DNA from: an uncultured Acetobacteraceae bacterium
GTDB lineage: Bacteria > Pseudomonadota > Alphaproteobacteria > Acetobacterales > Acetobacteraceae
Assembly: GCA_937873095.1 (NCBI GenBank)
Contig: CALMVI010000137.1
Location: forward strand, 1-55,342
Length of the DNA: 55,342 nt
Direction: 5' to 3'
Below the pieces are notes generated by a model that worked only from the letters and a program-made list of their open reading frames with translations, was not told where the DNA came from and did no database searches. Position numbers and translations under genes: made by a program. Below are positions 35,396 through 43,039 of the stretch, piece after piece; position 1 is the stretch's first letter; the number at the start of each line of letters is the position of its first letter.

Positions 35396-36697
35396 GTGCG
35401 TGTAGTCTCGTCGGTGCGGTCGTTCTGGGAACCCTGTGTGGAAACATCGGTCGAAGCGGAGCTTGAAGCTTGGCTCAACCAGACGGGCGTGCAGCTGGAA
35501 CCACGGTTTCCGCTTCAGCTCGAGCGTGTTTACGAGGCGGAAACCAGCAGAAAGAAGATCGCCGACCGCAGAGCCACGGTGATCATCGGAATCATCACCT
35601 GCCTCCCACTGACGCCGCTGCTGTGGCTGAGCGTTCCGGACAGCCATTGGGTGGCGCGCTGGATCTGGTGTGTCGGCAGCGCCCCGGTGGGGCTGCTCTC
35701 CTGGTTGCTCCTGGAAACGGCCCTGCCGCTGTTCTGGCAGGAGGTGCAGTCCATCGGCGCCTCCATCCTGATTGCCTTGGCCTTCAGCGTGGTCATGGTC
35801 GCCGGCGGCAAGGATCTGTTGCCGGAGTATCTCGGCGGCTTCGTGTTGCTGGTCCTGATGAACGCCATCGCGTCCAACCTGCGCCTGCGGCTGGCGGCCC
35901 TTTTCGCAGGCGTCGTGACAACGGTGTTCTGCGTCTCGCTCCAGATGATTCCATCCTCACCGTTCGCCCTGAAGATCGGGCTGTCCGGACTGATGGTGGC
36001 GATATCGGTCTGCTCGGTTTTCGGCGCGTGGCGGGTGGAGACGGAGCAGCGCCGGACCTTCGCCCTGATCTTGCGGGGACGCCGCAAGCAGGCCGCTCTC
36101 AGCCGGCGCAACTCCGAGCTGGACGAGCTGACGTTGCGGGATGCCCTGACCGGCGCCGCAAACCGCAGAGCTTACGAGAGCTGGAAGAAGGAGATCTGGT
36201 CCGCTGCCGAGCAGCGGCACTCGCCGGTCGGCCTGATCATCGTCGATATCGACAACTTCAAGCTGTACAACGACACGTTCGGACATGCTGGCGGCGACAT
36301 CTGCATTCGGCGCGTCGCCCACTGCATCATCGATCAGCTCCGCGGGACGACGGACATGGTCGCCCGCATCGGTGGCGAGGAGTTTGCAGCCCTGCTGCCC
36401 GGCGCCGACACCGACTCGGTGGGCGCGGTGGCCGAGCGGGTCAGGCAGGCGGTGGAACGGCTGGAACTGCCGCACGCCTCGGGCGCCGCACATCCCTGTG
36501 TGACGGTCAGTTGCGGCGGCGCCAGCCTGGTCGCCGGCCCGGAGCGCCTGGCCGAGCAGCTGTTTGCGGATGCGGACGGCGCGCTGTATTCGGCCAAGCG
36601 AGGGGGCAGGAACCGCGCGTGCCTCGCCACGCGCCAGGGCGACGGCGCTGACGCGGGCGGCGGCCTGTCTCTGCCCGCCTCGTCACGCGCAGCGTAG
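35396..36697 (+). CDS. Membrane-bound diguanylate cyclase (GGDEF)
   Basis: A 433-residue protein. A cytoplasmic N-terminal segment (about 1-58) is followed by five or six hydrophobic segments between about residues 62 and 215 and a C-terminal GGDEF domain: DALTGAANRRAYE, IIVDIDNFKLYNDTFGHAGGD, and the active-site loop RIGGEEF. It should make cyclic di-GMP from two GTP. The product-inhibition I-site RxxD is not seen at its usual place (RGTTD stands five residues before GGEEF), so feedback inhibition may be weak. The start is uncertain; GTG at 35396 is the longest, a GTG at 35438 is possible. Less GC-biased than neighbours. Confidence 0.85.
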   Translation: MRVVSSVRSFWEPCVETSVEAELEAWLNQTGVQLEPRFPLQLERVYEAETSRKKIADRRATVIIGIITCLPLTPLLWLSVPDSHWVARWIWCVGSAPVGLLSWLLLETALPLFWQEVQSIGASILIALAFSVVMVAGGKDLLPEYLGGFVLLVLMNAIASNLRLRLAALFAGVVTTVFCVSLQMIPSSPFALKIGLSGLMVAISVCSVFGAWRVETEQRRTFALILRGRRKQAALSRRNSELDELTLRDALTGAANRRAYESWKKEIWSAAEQRHSPVGLIIVDIDNFKLYNDTFGHAGGDICIRRVAHCIIDQLRGTTDMVARIGGEEFAALLPGADTDSVGAVAERVRQAVERLELPHASGAAHPCVTVSCGGASLVAGPERLAEQLFADADGALYSAKRGGRNRACLATRQGDGADAGGGLSLPASSRAA

Positions 36698-37020
36698 GAC
36701 TGTGCGCCTGCCGAGCGGCAGCGGCCTGAACCACGCCATCATCCGTCGGCTCGCGCAGCACTGCAGGGCGCTGCGTCGAGGGCGTTGCATGGACTTGATG
36801 ACCAGTGGTTGATGGGCCAGACGCTGGCGGGCGTCGGTGGGCTGGCCGTGACTTTGGTTCCGGTGGGCTTGCTGCTGGTGCCGCGGGTCGTGCGGCACGG
36901 CCATGCGCGCTGCTGAGAAAGGCCAGGGGCGTCGCCCCTGGACCCCATCAAAGGCGAGCCTTTGAAATCCTGGTACTTGAGAGACTGGGGGTCGGGGTTT
37001 CAAACCCCAGCGGGCCTTTC
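36698..37020. other. 323-nt intergenic region with repeats and a possible gene remnant
   Basis: No convincing complete gene. A 34-codon hydrophobic frame starts at ATG 36812 and ends at TGA 36914-36916 (GGLAVTLVPVGLLLVP core) with no ribosome site; it may be a remnant of a membrane protein or a chance frame. From 36923 to 37008 lies copy 3 of the G/C-rich hairpin family: CCAGGGGC/GCCCCTGG (36923-36941), AAAGGC/GCCTTT (36950-36963) and GGGGTTT/AAACCCC (36994-37008). These sit between convergent diguanylate cyclase and maeB genes and probably end transcription. Confidence 0.55.
36923..37008. repeat. G/C-rich hairpin repeat, copy 3
   Basis: CCAGGGGC (36923-36930)/GCCCCTGG (36934-36941), AAAGGC (36950-36955)/GCCTTT (36958-36963), and GGGGTTT (36994-37000)/AAACCCC (37002-37008). 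The order is inverted relative to copy 1, as if the element were inserted in the opposite orientation. Confidence 0.75.
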
Positions 37021-39300
37021 TCAGCTCCCGGGCGTATTGGCGGCCTGGTGCGCGGCGAGCGCCGCCATGTCCACGATCGTGCTCACGGACGCGTCCATGC
37101 TGATCAGCTGCACGGCCCTCGACATGCCGAGCAGCAGCGGCCCGATCGAGCTTCCCCCGCCGAGTCGCGGCGCCAGGCGGCTGACGATGTGGGCCGAGTG
37201 CAGGCCGGGCATGACCAGCACGTTGGCGTTGGCCGACAGGCGGCAGAACGGGTAGAGCGCGCGCACCCGCGGCTCAAGCGCCACGTCCGGCGACATGTCG
37301 CCGTCGAACTCGAAGTCGACGCCCCTCTGCTCCAGGATCGCCACCGCCTCGCGTATGCCGTGCACGGTGGTGTGCATCGGCTGGCCGAAGGTCGAGTGGG
37401 ACAGCAGCGCCACCCTGGGCTCGTGCCCCAGCCGGCGCGCGTGGGTGGCCGCGCCGACGGCGATGTCTGCGAGCTGCATGGGGGACGGACGCTCGTGGAT
37501 CAGCGTGTCGGCGATGAAAATGGTCTCCCGGCTGCTGAGCATCAGCGTCAGGCCGAACGGGATATGCCCGGGCAGCGGGTCGATGGCCCTGTTGACGGCG
37601 TCCAGTGCGACGGCGCGCGAGCGGGTCAGCCCGGTCACCATCGCGTCCGCGTCGCCGCTGGCCAGCATCGCCGCGGCGAACACGTTGCGGTCCTGGTTGA
37701 CCATGCGCTGCACGTCGCGATGCAGCAGGCCGCGGCGCTGCAGGCGCGCATACAGCATGTCGGTGTAGGCTGCGTTGTGCGACGAAACCCGCGCGTTGTG
37801 GATTTCTATTTCGTCCGGCAGCCTGAGGCCGAGCTTTTGCAACGCCGCGTGCACCCTGTCCTCGCGCCCGATCAGGATGGGGCGGCCGAAACCGCGCCTG
37901 GCGTAGTCGATTGCGGCGCGCACGATCTTTTCGTCCTCGCCCTCGGCGAACACGACGGTCTTGGGCGATGCGCGGACGCTTTCCATGATCATGTCGAGCG
38001 CGTTGGCCGTGCGGTCCAGCCGGCCTGAGAGGTCCCTGGTGTAGCGCCGCAGATCCGTCAACGGCTTGCGGGCGACGCCGCTGTCCATGGCGGCCTGCGC
38101 CACCGCGGTCGGTATCCGAAAGATGAGGCGCGGATCGAAGGCGTTCGGGATGATGTAGTCCGGCCCGAAACGAAGCTGCCTGGCCGAGGCGGCATGCACT
38201 TCGTCGGGCACGTCCTCACGCGCCAGGGCGGCCAGCGCCTGGGCGGCGGCGATCTTCATCGCGTCGTTGATCGTGCTCGCGCGCACGTCCAGCGCCCCGC
38301 GAAAGATGTAGGGGAAACCGAGCACGTTGTTCACCTGGTTGGGATAGTCGCTGCGGCCGGTGGCGATGATCGCGGTCGGGCAGGCGGCGCGCGCCTCCTC
38401 GGGCGTTATCTCCGGGTCGGGGTTCGCCATGGCGAAGATGACCGGGTGGTCCGCCATGCCGCGCACCATGTCCTGCGTGACCGCTCCCTTGACCGACAAG
38501 CCGAACACTGCGTCCGCACCCGCCAGCGCCTCGGCCAGCGTGCGCGCGGCGGTGTCGGACGCATGCGCCGATTTCCACTGGTTGAGGTCGTGGCGTCCGC
38601 GATGCACGACACCCTTGGTGTCGCACAGGATGATGTTCTCGGACCTCGCACCCATCGCCTTGATCAGTTCGACGCAGGCGATCGCGGCAGCACCCGCCCC
38701 GTTCACCACGAGGCGGGTTTCGCTGAGGTCGCGGTTGGTCAGGTGGCACGCGTTGATCAGGCCCGCCGCCGCCACGATGGCGGTGCCGTGCTGGTCGTCG
38801 TGAAACACCGGAATGTCCATCAGCTCGCGCAGCCGCTGCTCGATGATGAAGCATTCCGGCGCGCGAATGTCTTCCAGGTTGATGCCGCCGAAACCGGGTC
38901 CGAGGAAGCGCACGCAGTTGATGAACTCTTCGGTGTCCTCGGTGGAAATCTCGAGGTCGATGCCGTCCACGTCGGCGAAGCGCTTGAACAGCGCGACCTT
39001 GCCCTCCATCACCGGCTTGCTGGCAAGCGCGCCCAGATTGCCGAGGCCGAGCACGGCGGTGCCGTTGGAGATCACGGCCACCATGTTGCCGCGTGTGGTG
39101 TATTCGTAGGCGAGTGCGGGGTCGCGCGCGATGCGCAGGCAGGGTTCGGCGACGCCCGGCGAGTAGGCCAGGCTCAGGTCGCGCGCGGTGACCAGCGGCT
39201 TGCTGATACGGGTTTCCAGCTTGCCCGGGCGGCCGGTTGCGTGAAGGGCAAGCGCCTCTTCGGCGGTGATGCGGGCGGAGGCGGCTTCGCTGTCTGGCAT
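37021..39300 (-). CDS. maeB: NADP-dependent malic enzyme (MaeB type)
   Basis: A 759-residue bidomain protein: an N-terminal malic enzyme (about 1-430) and a C-terminal phosphate-acetyltransferase-like domain (about 440-759) that in MaeB is regulatory. Malic motifs: LAYSPGVAEPC at 44-54, IPVFHDDQHGTAIV, VVNGAGAAAIAC (NADP site), and GRSDYPNQVNN. It decarboxylates malate to pyruvate and NADPH. In a serine-cycle organism malate is an end product, so this enzyme may balance C4 and pyruvate pools. ATG at 39300 is the canonical start; convergent with the diguanylate cyclase gene. Confidence 0.95.
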   Translation of the reverse strand: MPDSEAASARITAEEALALHATGRPGKLETRISKPLVTARDLSLAYSPGVAEPCLRIARDPALAYEYTTRGNMVAVISNGTAVLGLGNLGALASKPVMEGKVALFKRFADVDGIDLEISTEDTEEFINCVRFLGPGFGGINLEDIRAPECFIIEQRLRELMDIPVFHDDQHGTAIVAAAGLINACHLTNRDLSETRLVVNGAGAAAIACVELIKAMGARSENIILCDTKGVVHRGRHDLNQWKSAHASDTAARTLAEALAGADAVFGLSVKGAVTQDMVRGMADHPVIFAMANPDPEITPEEARAACPTAIIATGRSDYPNQVNNVLGFPYIFRGALDVRASTINDAMKIAAAQALAALAREDVPDEVHAASARQLRFGPDYIIPNAFDPRLIFRIPTAVAQAAMDSGVARKPLTDLRRYTRDLSGRLDRTANALDMIMESVRASPKTVVFAEGEDEKIVRAAIDYARRGFGRPILIGREDRVHAALQKLGLRLPDEIEIHNARVSSHNAAYTDMLYARLQRRGLLHRDVQRMVNQDRNVFAAAMLASGDADAMVTGLTRSRAVALDAVNRAIDPLPGHIPFGLTLMLSSRETIFIADTLIHERPSPMQLADIAVGAATHARRLGHEPRVALLSHSTFGQPMHTTVHGIREAVAILEQRGVDFEFDGDMSPDVALEPRVRALYPFCRLSANANVLVMPGLHSAHIVSRLAPRLGGGSSIGPLLLGMSRAVQLISMDASVSTIVDMAALAAHQAANTPGS

Positions 39301-39390
39301 TCTTTGACGGTCCCGCCGGTTTGCCCTATCGATACAGGGCTGCCATGCGTGTGCAAGGTCCGGGTTCCGTCGTCGCGGGCATCTGCCGTC

Positions 39391-39693
39391 GTGAGCCGAG
39401 GGAGGTATGCAATCAACGAGGTGGAGAGGGTTGCCGCCGAAGCAAGCCGGGCGCTGCTTCCTGCGGGCGCGTTGACCGGCGTTCGCAGCCGTCCTGACAT
39501 CGGGCCGGATGGCGACGAGCAAGTCTGGATCACACTGATCCTGAAGGATCAGGTCGTCGACCACATCGACGGCCAGACGGCCCTGCGGACGATTGATGAG
39601 ATCCAAAATCGGCTACGGGCCGAAGGCAATGATCGGCTGGTGCTGGTCGAGTTCGCCTCGCAGTCGGAGTTCGCCGCCAATGGCGGTCCTTGA
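39391..39693 (+). CDS. Small hypothetical protein, partner of the HEPN-like gene
   Basis: A protein of about 100 residues with no family recognised. Sequence includes EVERVAAEASRALLPAG, VWITLILKDQVVDHIDG and RTIDEIQNRLRAEGNDRLVLVEF, suggesting a mixed alpha/beta fold with amphipathic helices. The stop overlaps the HEPN-like gene start by 14 nt, indicating coupled translation. GTG at 39391 is used; GGAGG lies at 39401-39405, just inside it, so the true start might be a few codons later, although no good start follows the ribosome site. The two genes resemble a toxin-antitoxin arrangement, but no antitoxin domain is recognised. Confidence 0.55.
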   Translation: MSRGRYAINEVERVAAEASRALLPAGALTGVRSRPDIGPDGDEQVWITLILKDQVVDHIDGQTALRTIDEIQNRLRAEGNDRLVLVEFASQSEFAANGGP

Positions 39694-40189
39694 CCCCGAA
39701 GAACTGCTTGAACAGGCCGAGTTGCTCGTCGTTCCACGTCAGCCGGGCCCGCCACGCCAGGTCGATGTTCGGCGCGCAATCTCGGCCGCCTACTACGCCG
39801 TGTTCCATCACGTGTGCATCGAGGTTGCCGATGCTTTCGTCGGCAAGACGTTACGGCGCGATCCGCGGTATGTTCGAGCATACCGCAGTGTCGACCACAA
39901 GCCTCTTGCGACTGCTTGCAAAGCTGCAGCGGGCGCAAAGGCCGATGCAACGCTTGCAGACCTCGCGCCAAACGGCGCTTTCTCGGCAACGCTGAGGGAA
40001 TTCGCTGCCGATACCATGTACCTCCAGGTGCAACGCCACCGGGCGGACTACAACCCCTCCGGCTTGCTCCGGGCAGTTGACGCAAGGACCGCGATATCTC
40101 GTGGTCGTCGTGCGATGGTGTCCTATCGCAATTCTCCGCCCGATGAGCAGCGGATTTTCCTGACGTCGCTCGTCTTCAAGACTCGTTAG
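39680..40189 (+). CDS. HEPN-like domain protein
   Basis: A 169-residue, mostly helical protein. RRAISAAYYAVFHH (31-44) is the first-helix pattern common in HEPN proteins, and R66-A-Y-R-S-V-D-H73 fits the R-x4-6-H ribonuclease motif of catalytically active HEPN toxins. It begins ATG at 39680, overlapping the upstream small gene by 14 nt. No nucleotidyltransferase (MNT) gene is adjacent, so it is not a standard MNT-HEPN pair. Slightly less GC-biased than mutS and maeB on its sides. Possible RNase toxin; function not demonstrated. Confidence 0.6.
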   Translation: MAVLDPEELLEQAELLVVPRQPGPPRQVDVRRAISAAYYAVFHHVCIEVADAFVGKTLRRDPRYVRAYRSVDHKPLATACKAAAGAKADATLADLAPNGAFSATLREFAADTMYLQVQRHRADYNPSGLLRAVDARTAISRGRRAMVSYRNSPPDEQRIFLTSLVFKTR

Positions 40190-40203
40190 ATGGCCCGCGC
40201 CGT

Positions 40204-42771
40204 TTGACCGTCGCGAGCGCCCAGGGCGCCTCCCCCGCCATCGCGCAATGGTTCGCGCTGAAAGCCGAGCACCCCGACGCGCTGCTGTTCTTCCGCATGG
40301 GCGATTTCTTCGAGCTGTTCTTCGACGATGCCGATGCCGCGTCGTCCGCGCTCGACATCGCGCTGACGCATCGCGGGGAGCATGGCGGCGTGCCCATACA
40401 AATGTGCGGCGTGCCGGTCTCCAACGCCGACATCTACCTCGCGCGGCTGGTCCGGCGCGGCTTCCGGGTGGCCGTCGCCGAACAGACCGAAGCGGCCAGC
40501 GCGCGCAGCGGACGCGGGCCGCTCAAGCGCGCCGTGGTGCGGCTGGTCACGCCGGGCACCCTGACCGAGGAGGCGCTGCTGGATGCGGCGCGCCCGAACC
40601 TGCTTCTGGCCCTGGCGGAGGCGGGCGGTGCTGTCGGCGCGGCCTGGCTCGACATGTCGACCGGCCTGTTCGAGACGGCGTGCCACTCGGCCTCCACCCT
40701 GCCCGCCCTGCTCGGGCGGCTGGACGCGGCCGAGATCCTGGCGCCCGAGCGCCTGGATCTGGGCGATCATGCGCACAGGCGCGCCCCGTCCATGGCGCCG
40801 CCCCAGCCCGACGCGGCACGGCGCCGCCTGGCCGAGGCGTTCGGCGCGGCCAGCCTGGACGCGTTCGGCACCTTCGCCGATGCCGAAGCCTGCGCCGCTG
40901 CCCTGGCGCTCGACTACGTCAGGCTCACCCAGGCCGGCCGCATGCCGCGCCTGTCCCGCCCTGTGCCGGTCACGCAGGCCAGCCAGATGGGCATGGACGC
41001 GGCTACGCGCGCCAGCCTGGAGGTCACCCGCGCGCGCGACGGCGGCACGTCGCTCACGCTGCTGTCCAGCGTCACGCGCACGCTGACCGCGCCGGGGGCG
41101 AGGCTGCTGGAGGCCTGGGTCGCCGGACCGCTGACCGACCCCCAGGCGATCGCCCGGCGCCAGGACGGCTGGGTGTCCCTCAACACCGAGCCGGCACGGC
41201 TGGCCCGCCTGAGGCAGTGCCTGCGCGGCGCCCCCGACCTGGCGCGCGCGCTCGGCCGCCTGTCGCTCGGCCGCGGCAGCCCGCGCGACCTGGTGTCGAT
41301 CCGGCTCGGGCTGCATGCTGCGGCGTCCTGCGCCGGCGCCCTCGACGCCGCCTTGCCGCCGATCCTGCAGGACGCACGCGCGGCCCTGGACGCAGCACCC
41401 GCCCTGTCCGCCCTGCTGTCACGCGCGGTGTCCGACACGCCGCCAGCCAAGCTCGAGGATGGCGGCGTGATCGCGCCGGGGTATGACGGCGAACTGGACG
41501 GGGAGCGCGCGCTGCGCGACGACAGCCGTCGGGCGGTCGCCACGCTGCAGATGGCGTTCTGCCGGCGCTTCGGGGTCGCCAGCCTGAAGATCAGGCACCA
41601 CGCCCAGCTCGGCTACGTGATCGAGGCGCCGGGCGCATCGGTCGAGGCGCTAAGGTCGCATCCCGAGCTGACGCTGCGCCAGGGCATGGCCAACGGCGCG
41701 CGGTTCACCCATTCGGAGCTGTCCGAGCTGGACCGCCGCATCGCGGAAGCGGCCGACCGCGCGCAGGCCCGCGAGCGCGCCGTGTTCGCGGCCCTGGTGG
41801 ACGCCACCCTCGCCGAGGCCGACGCGATCGCAGCCGCAGCGGCCGCACTGGCGGAGCTCGACGTGCTGCAATCGGCAGCCCGGCTGGCCGAGGGCGGCGG
41901 CTGGTGCCGGCCGGAGCTGAGCGAGACCGATGCGTTCTGCATCACCGCCGGCCGCCACCCGGTCGTCGAAGGCGCCGTTGCAGGAACGGCCTTCGTGCCC
42001 AACGACTGCGACCTCTCGCCCGAGCGGCGCGTGCTGCTGCTGACCGGTCCGAACATGGCCGGCAAGTCCACCTATCTGCGGCAGAACGCGCTGATTGCGA
42101 TCCTGGCGCAGGCCGGGCTGCCGGTGCCTGCCGCGGCGGCAAGGCTCGGCATCGTGGACCGGCTGTTCAGCAGGGTGGGGGCGGCCGACGAGCTGGCGCG
42201 CGGCCGGTCCACCTTCATGGTGGAGATGATCGAGACCGCGGCCATCCTGCACCAGGCGGGGCCGCGCAGCCTGGTGATCGTGGACGAGATCGGCCGCGGC
42301 ACGGCCACCCTGGACGGGCTGGCCATCGCCTGGGCGGTGCTGGAGGCACTGCACGGCCAGATACGCTGCCGCACCATCTTCGCCACCCATTTTCACGAGC
42401 TTGCTCGGCTGACCGAGATGCTGCCGCGGCTGCGGCCGCACATGATGCGGGTGCGCGAGTGGCGCGGCGATGTGGTGTTCCTGCACGAGGTGGCCGAGGG
42501 CGCCGCCGGCCGCAGCTGGGGCGTGCAGGTGGCGCGCCTGGCCGGCGTGCCCGCGCCGGTGGTGGGCCGCGCCAGCGTGCTGCTGGCGGCCCTGGAGCGC
42601 GAGCGCGCGCCGGTGCTGGCCGACCTGCCCCTGTTCGCGTCGCTGCAGGAGCCCGCCGACGAGGTAAGGGCTGCACTGGCCCAGGTCGATCCTGACGCGC
42701 TGACCGGCCGGCAGGCGCTGGACCTGGTGCATCGGCTGACCGACCTGCTGGCCAACGAAGCTGGAGCCTAG
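40204..42771 (+). CDS. mutS: DNA mismatch repair protein MutS
   Basis: An 855-residue MutS. The mismatch-binding motif is FRMGDFFELF (F-x-E with Phe in the middle position rather than the usual Tyr). The ATPase has Walker A GPNMAGKST at 615-623, DEIGRGTATLDG (Walker B and signature), and ATHFHELA. It recognises mispairs and recruits MutL. Start TTG at 40204 is forced by a lack of other in-frame starts before the conserved GASPAIAQWFALKAEHPDALL segment. It lies 14 nt after the HEPN-like gene and precedes a repeat-filled gap before glnD. Confidence 0.96.
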   Translation: MTVASAQGASPAIAQWFALKAEHPDALLFFRMGDFFELFFDDADAASSALDIALTHRGEHGGVPIQMCGVPVSNADIYLARLVRRGFRVAVAEQTEAASARSGRGPLKRAVVRLVTPGTLTEEALLDAARPNLLLALAEAGGAVGAAWLDMSTGLFETACHSASTLPALLGRLDAAEILAPERLDLGDHAHRRAPSMAPPQPDAARRRLAEAFGAASLDAFGTFADAEACAAALALDYVRLTQAGRMPRLSRPVPVTQASQMGMDAATRASLEVTRARDGGTSLTLLSSVTRTLTAPGARLLEAWVAGPLTDPQAIARRQDGWVSLNTEPARLARLRQCLRGAPDLARALGRLSLGRGSPRDLVSIRLGLHAAASCAGALDAALPPILQDARAALDAAPALSALLSRAVSDTPPAKLEDGGVIAPGYDGELDGERALRDDSRRAVATLQMAFCRRFGVASLKIRHHAQLGYVIEAPGASVEALRSHPELTLRQGMANGARFTHSELSELDRRIAEAADRAQARERAVFAALVDATLAEADAIAAAAAALAELDVLQSAARLAEGGGWCRPELSETDAFCITAGRHPVVEGAVAGTAFVPNDCDLSPERRVLLLTGPNMAGKSTYLRQNALIAILAQAGLPVPAAAARLGIVDRLFSRVGAADELARGRSTFMVEMIETAAILHQAGPRSLVIVDEIGRGTATLDGLAIAWAVLEALHGQIRCRTIFATHFHELARLTEMLPRLRPHMMRVREWRGDVVFLHEVAEGAAGRSWGVQVARLAGVPAPVVGRASVLLAALERERAPVLADLPLFASLQEPADEVRAALAQVDPDALTGRQALDLVHRLTDLLANEAGA

Positions 42772-42781
42772 AAAGCGGGGT

Positions 42782-42898
42782 CTGGGGTTCAAACCCCAGC
42801 GGGGTCCAGGGGTGACGTGCGCAGCACGCTAGCGTGTGTCGTGCGCAGCACGCTAGCGCGTGACGTGCGCAGCACGCTAGCGCGTGACGCCCCTGGCC
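42782..42898. repeat. G/C-rich hairpin repeat, copy 4, with an internal 3 x 24-bp minisatellite
   Basis: CTGGGGTT (42782-42789)/AACCCCAG (42792-42799) is followed by CCAGGGG and, about 80 nt later, CCCCTGG, so the second hairpin's loop is expanded. Three 24-bp units (42817-42840, 42841-42864, 42865-42888), each starting GTGCGCAGCACGCTAGCG, occupy it; the last two are identical. The other copies have a 3-nt loop here. Confidence 0.85.
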
Positions 42899-42963
42899 TT
42901 GCCCCGCCTGAAAACGATCGCCCGGGAGGGTGTTGCGCGCGCGGCTCCACTTTTTCATTGAGC

Positions 42964-43010
42964 GAGCATGTTTGTCGGTTCAGGTGATTCCACCTGAACC
43001 GACCATGCTC
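42964..43010. repeat. TTCAGGTG palindromic intergenic repeat, copy 2
   Basis: Outer arms GAGCATG (42964-42970) and CATGCTC (43004-43010); inner arms TCGGTTCAGGTG (42975-42986) and CACCTGAACCGA (42991-43002) with a 4-nt centre. Located 30 nt upstream of glnD, within its likely promoter or leader. Shares the core with 13489-13536. Confidence 0.75.
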
Positions 43011-43039
43011 TAGCATGCGACGATGCCCGAACCGTCCCG

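Noticed and set aside
36812-36916. 34-codon hydrophobic peptide as a small protein gene
   Set aside because: No ribosome site, and the frame is open upstream to the diguanylate cyclase stop; more likely a remnant or chance.
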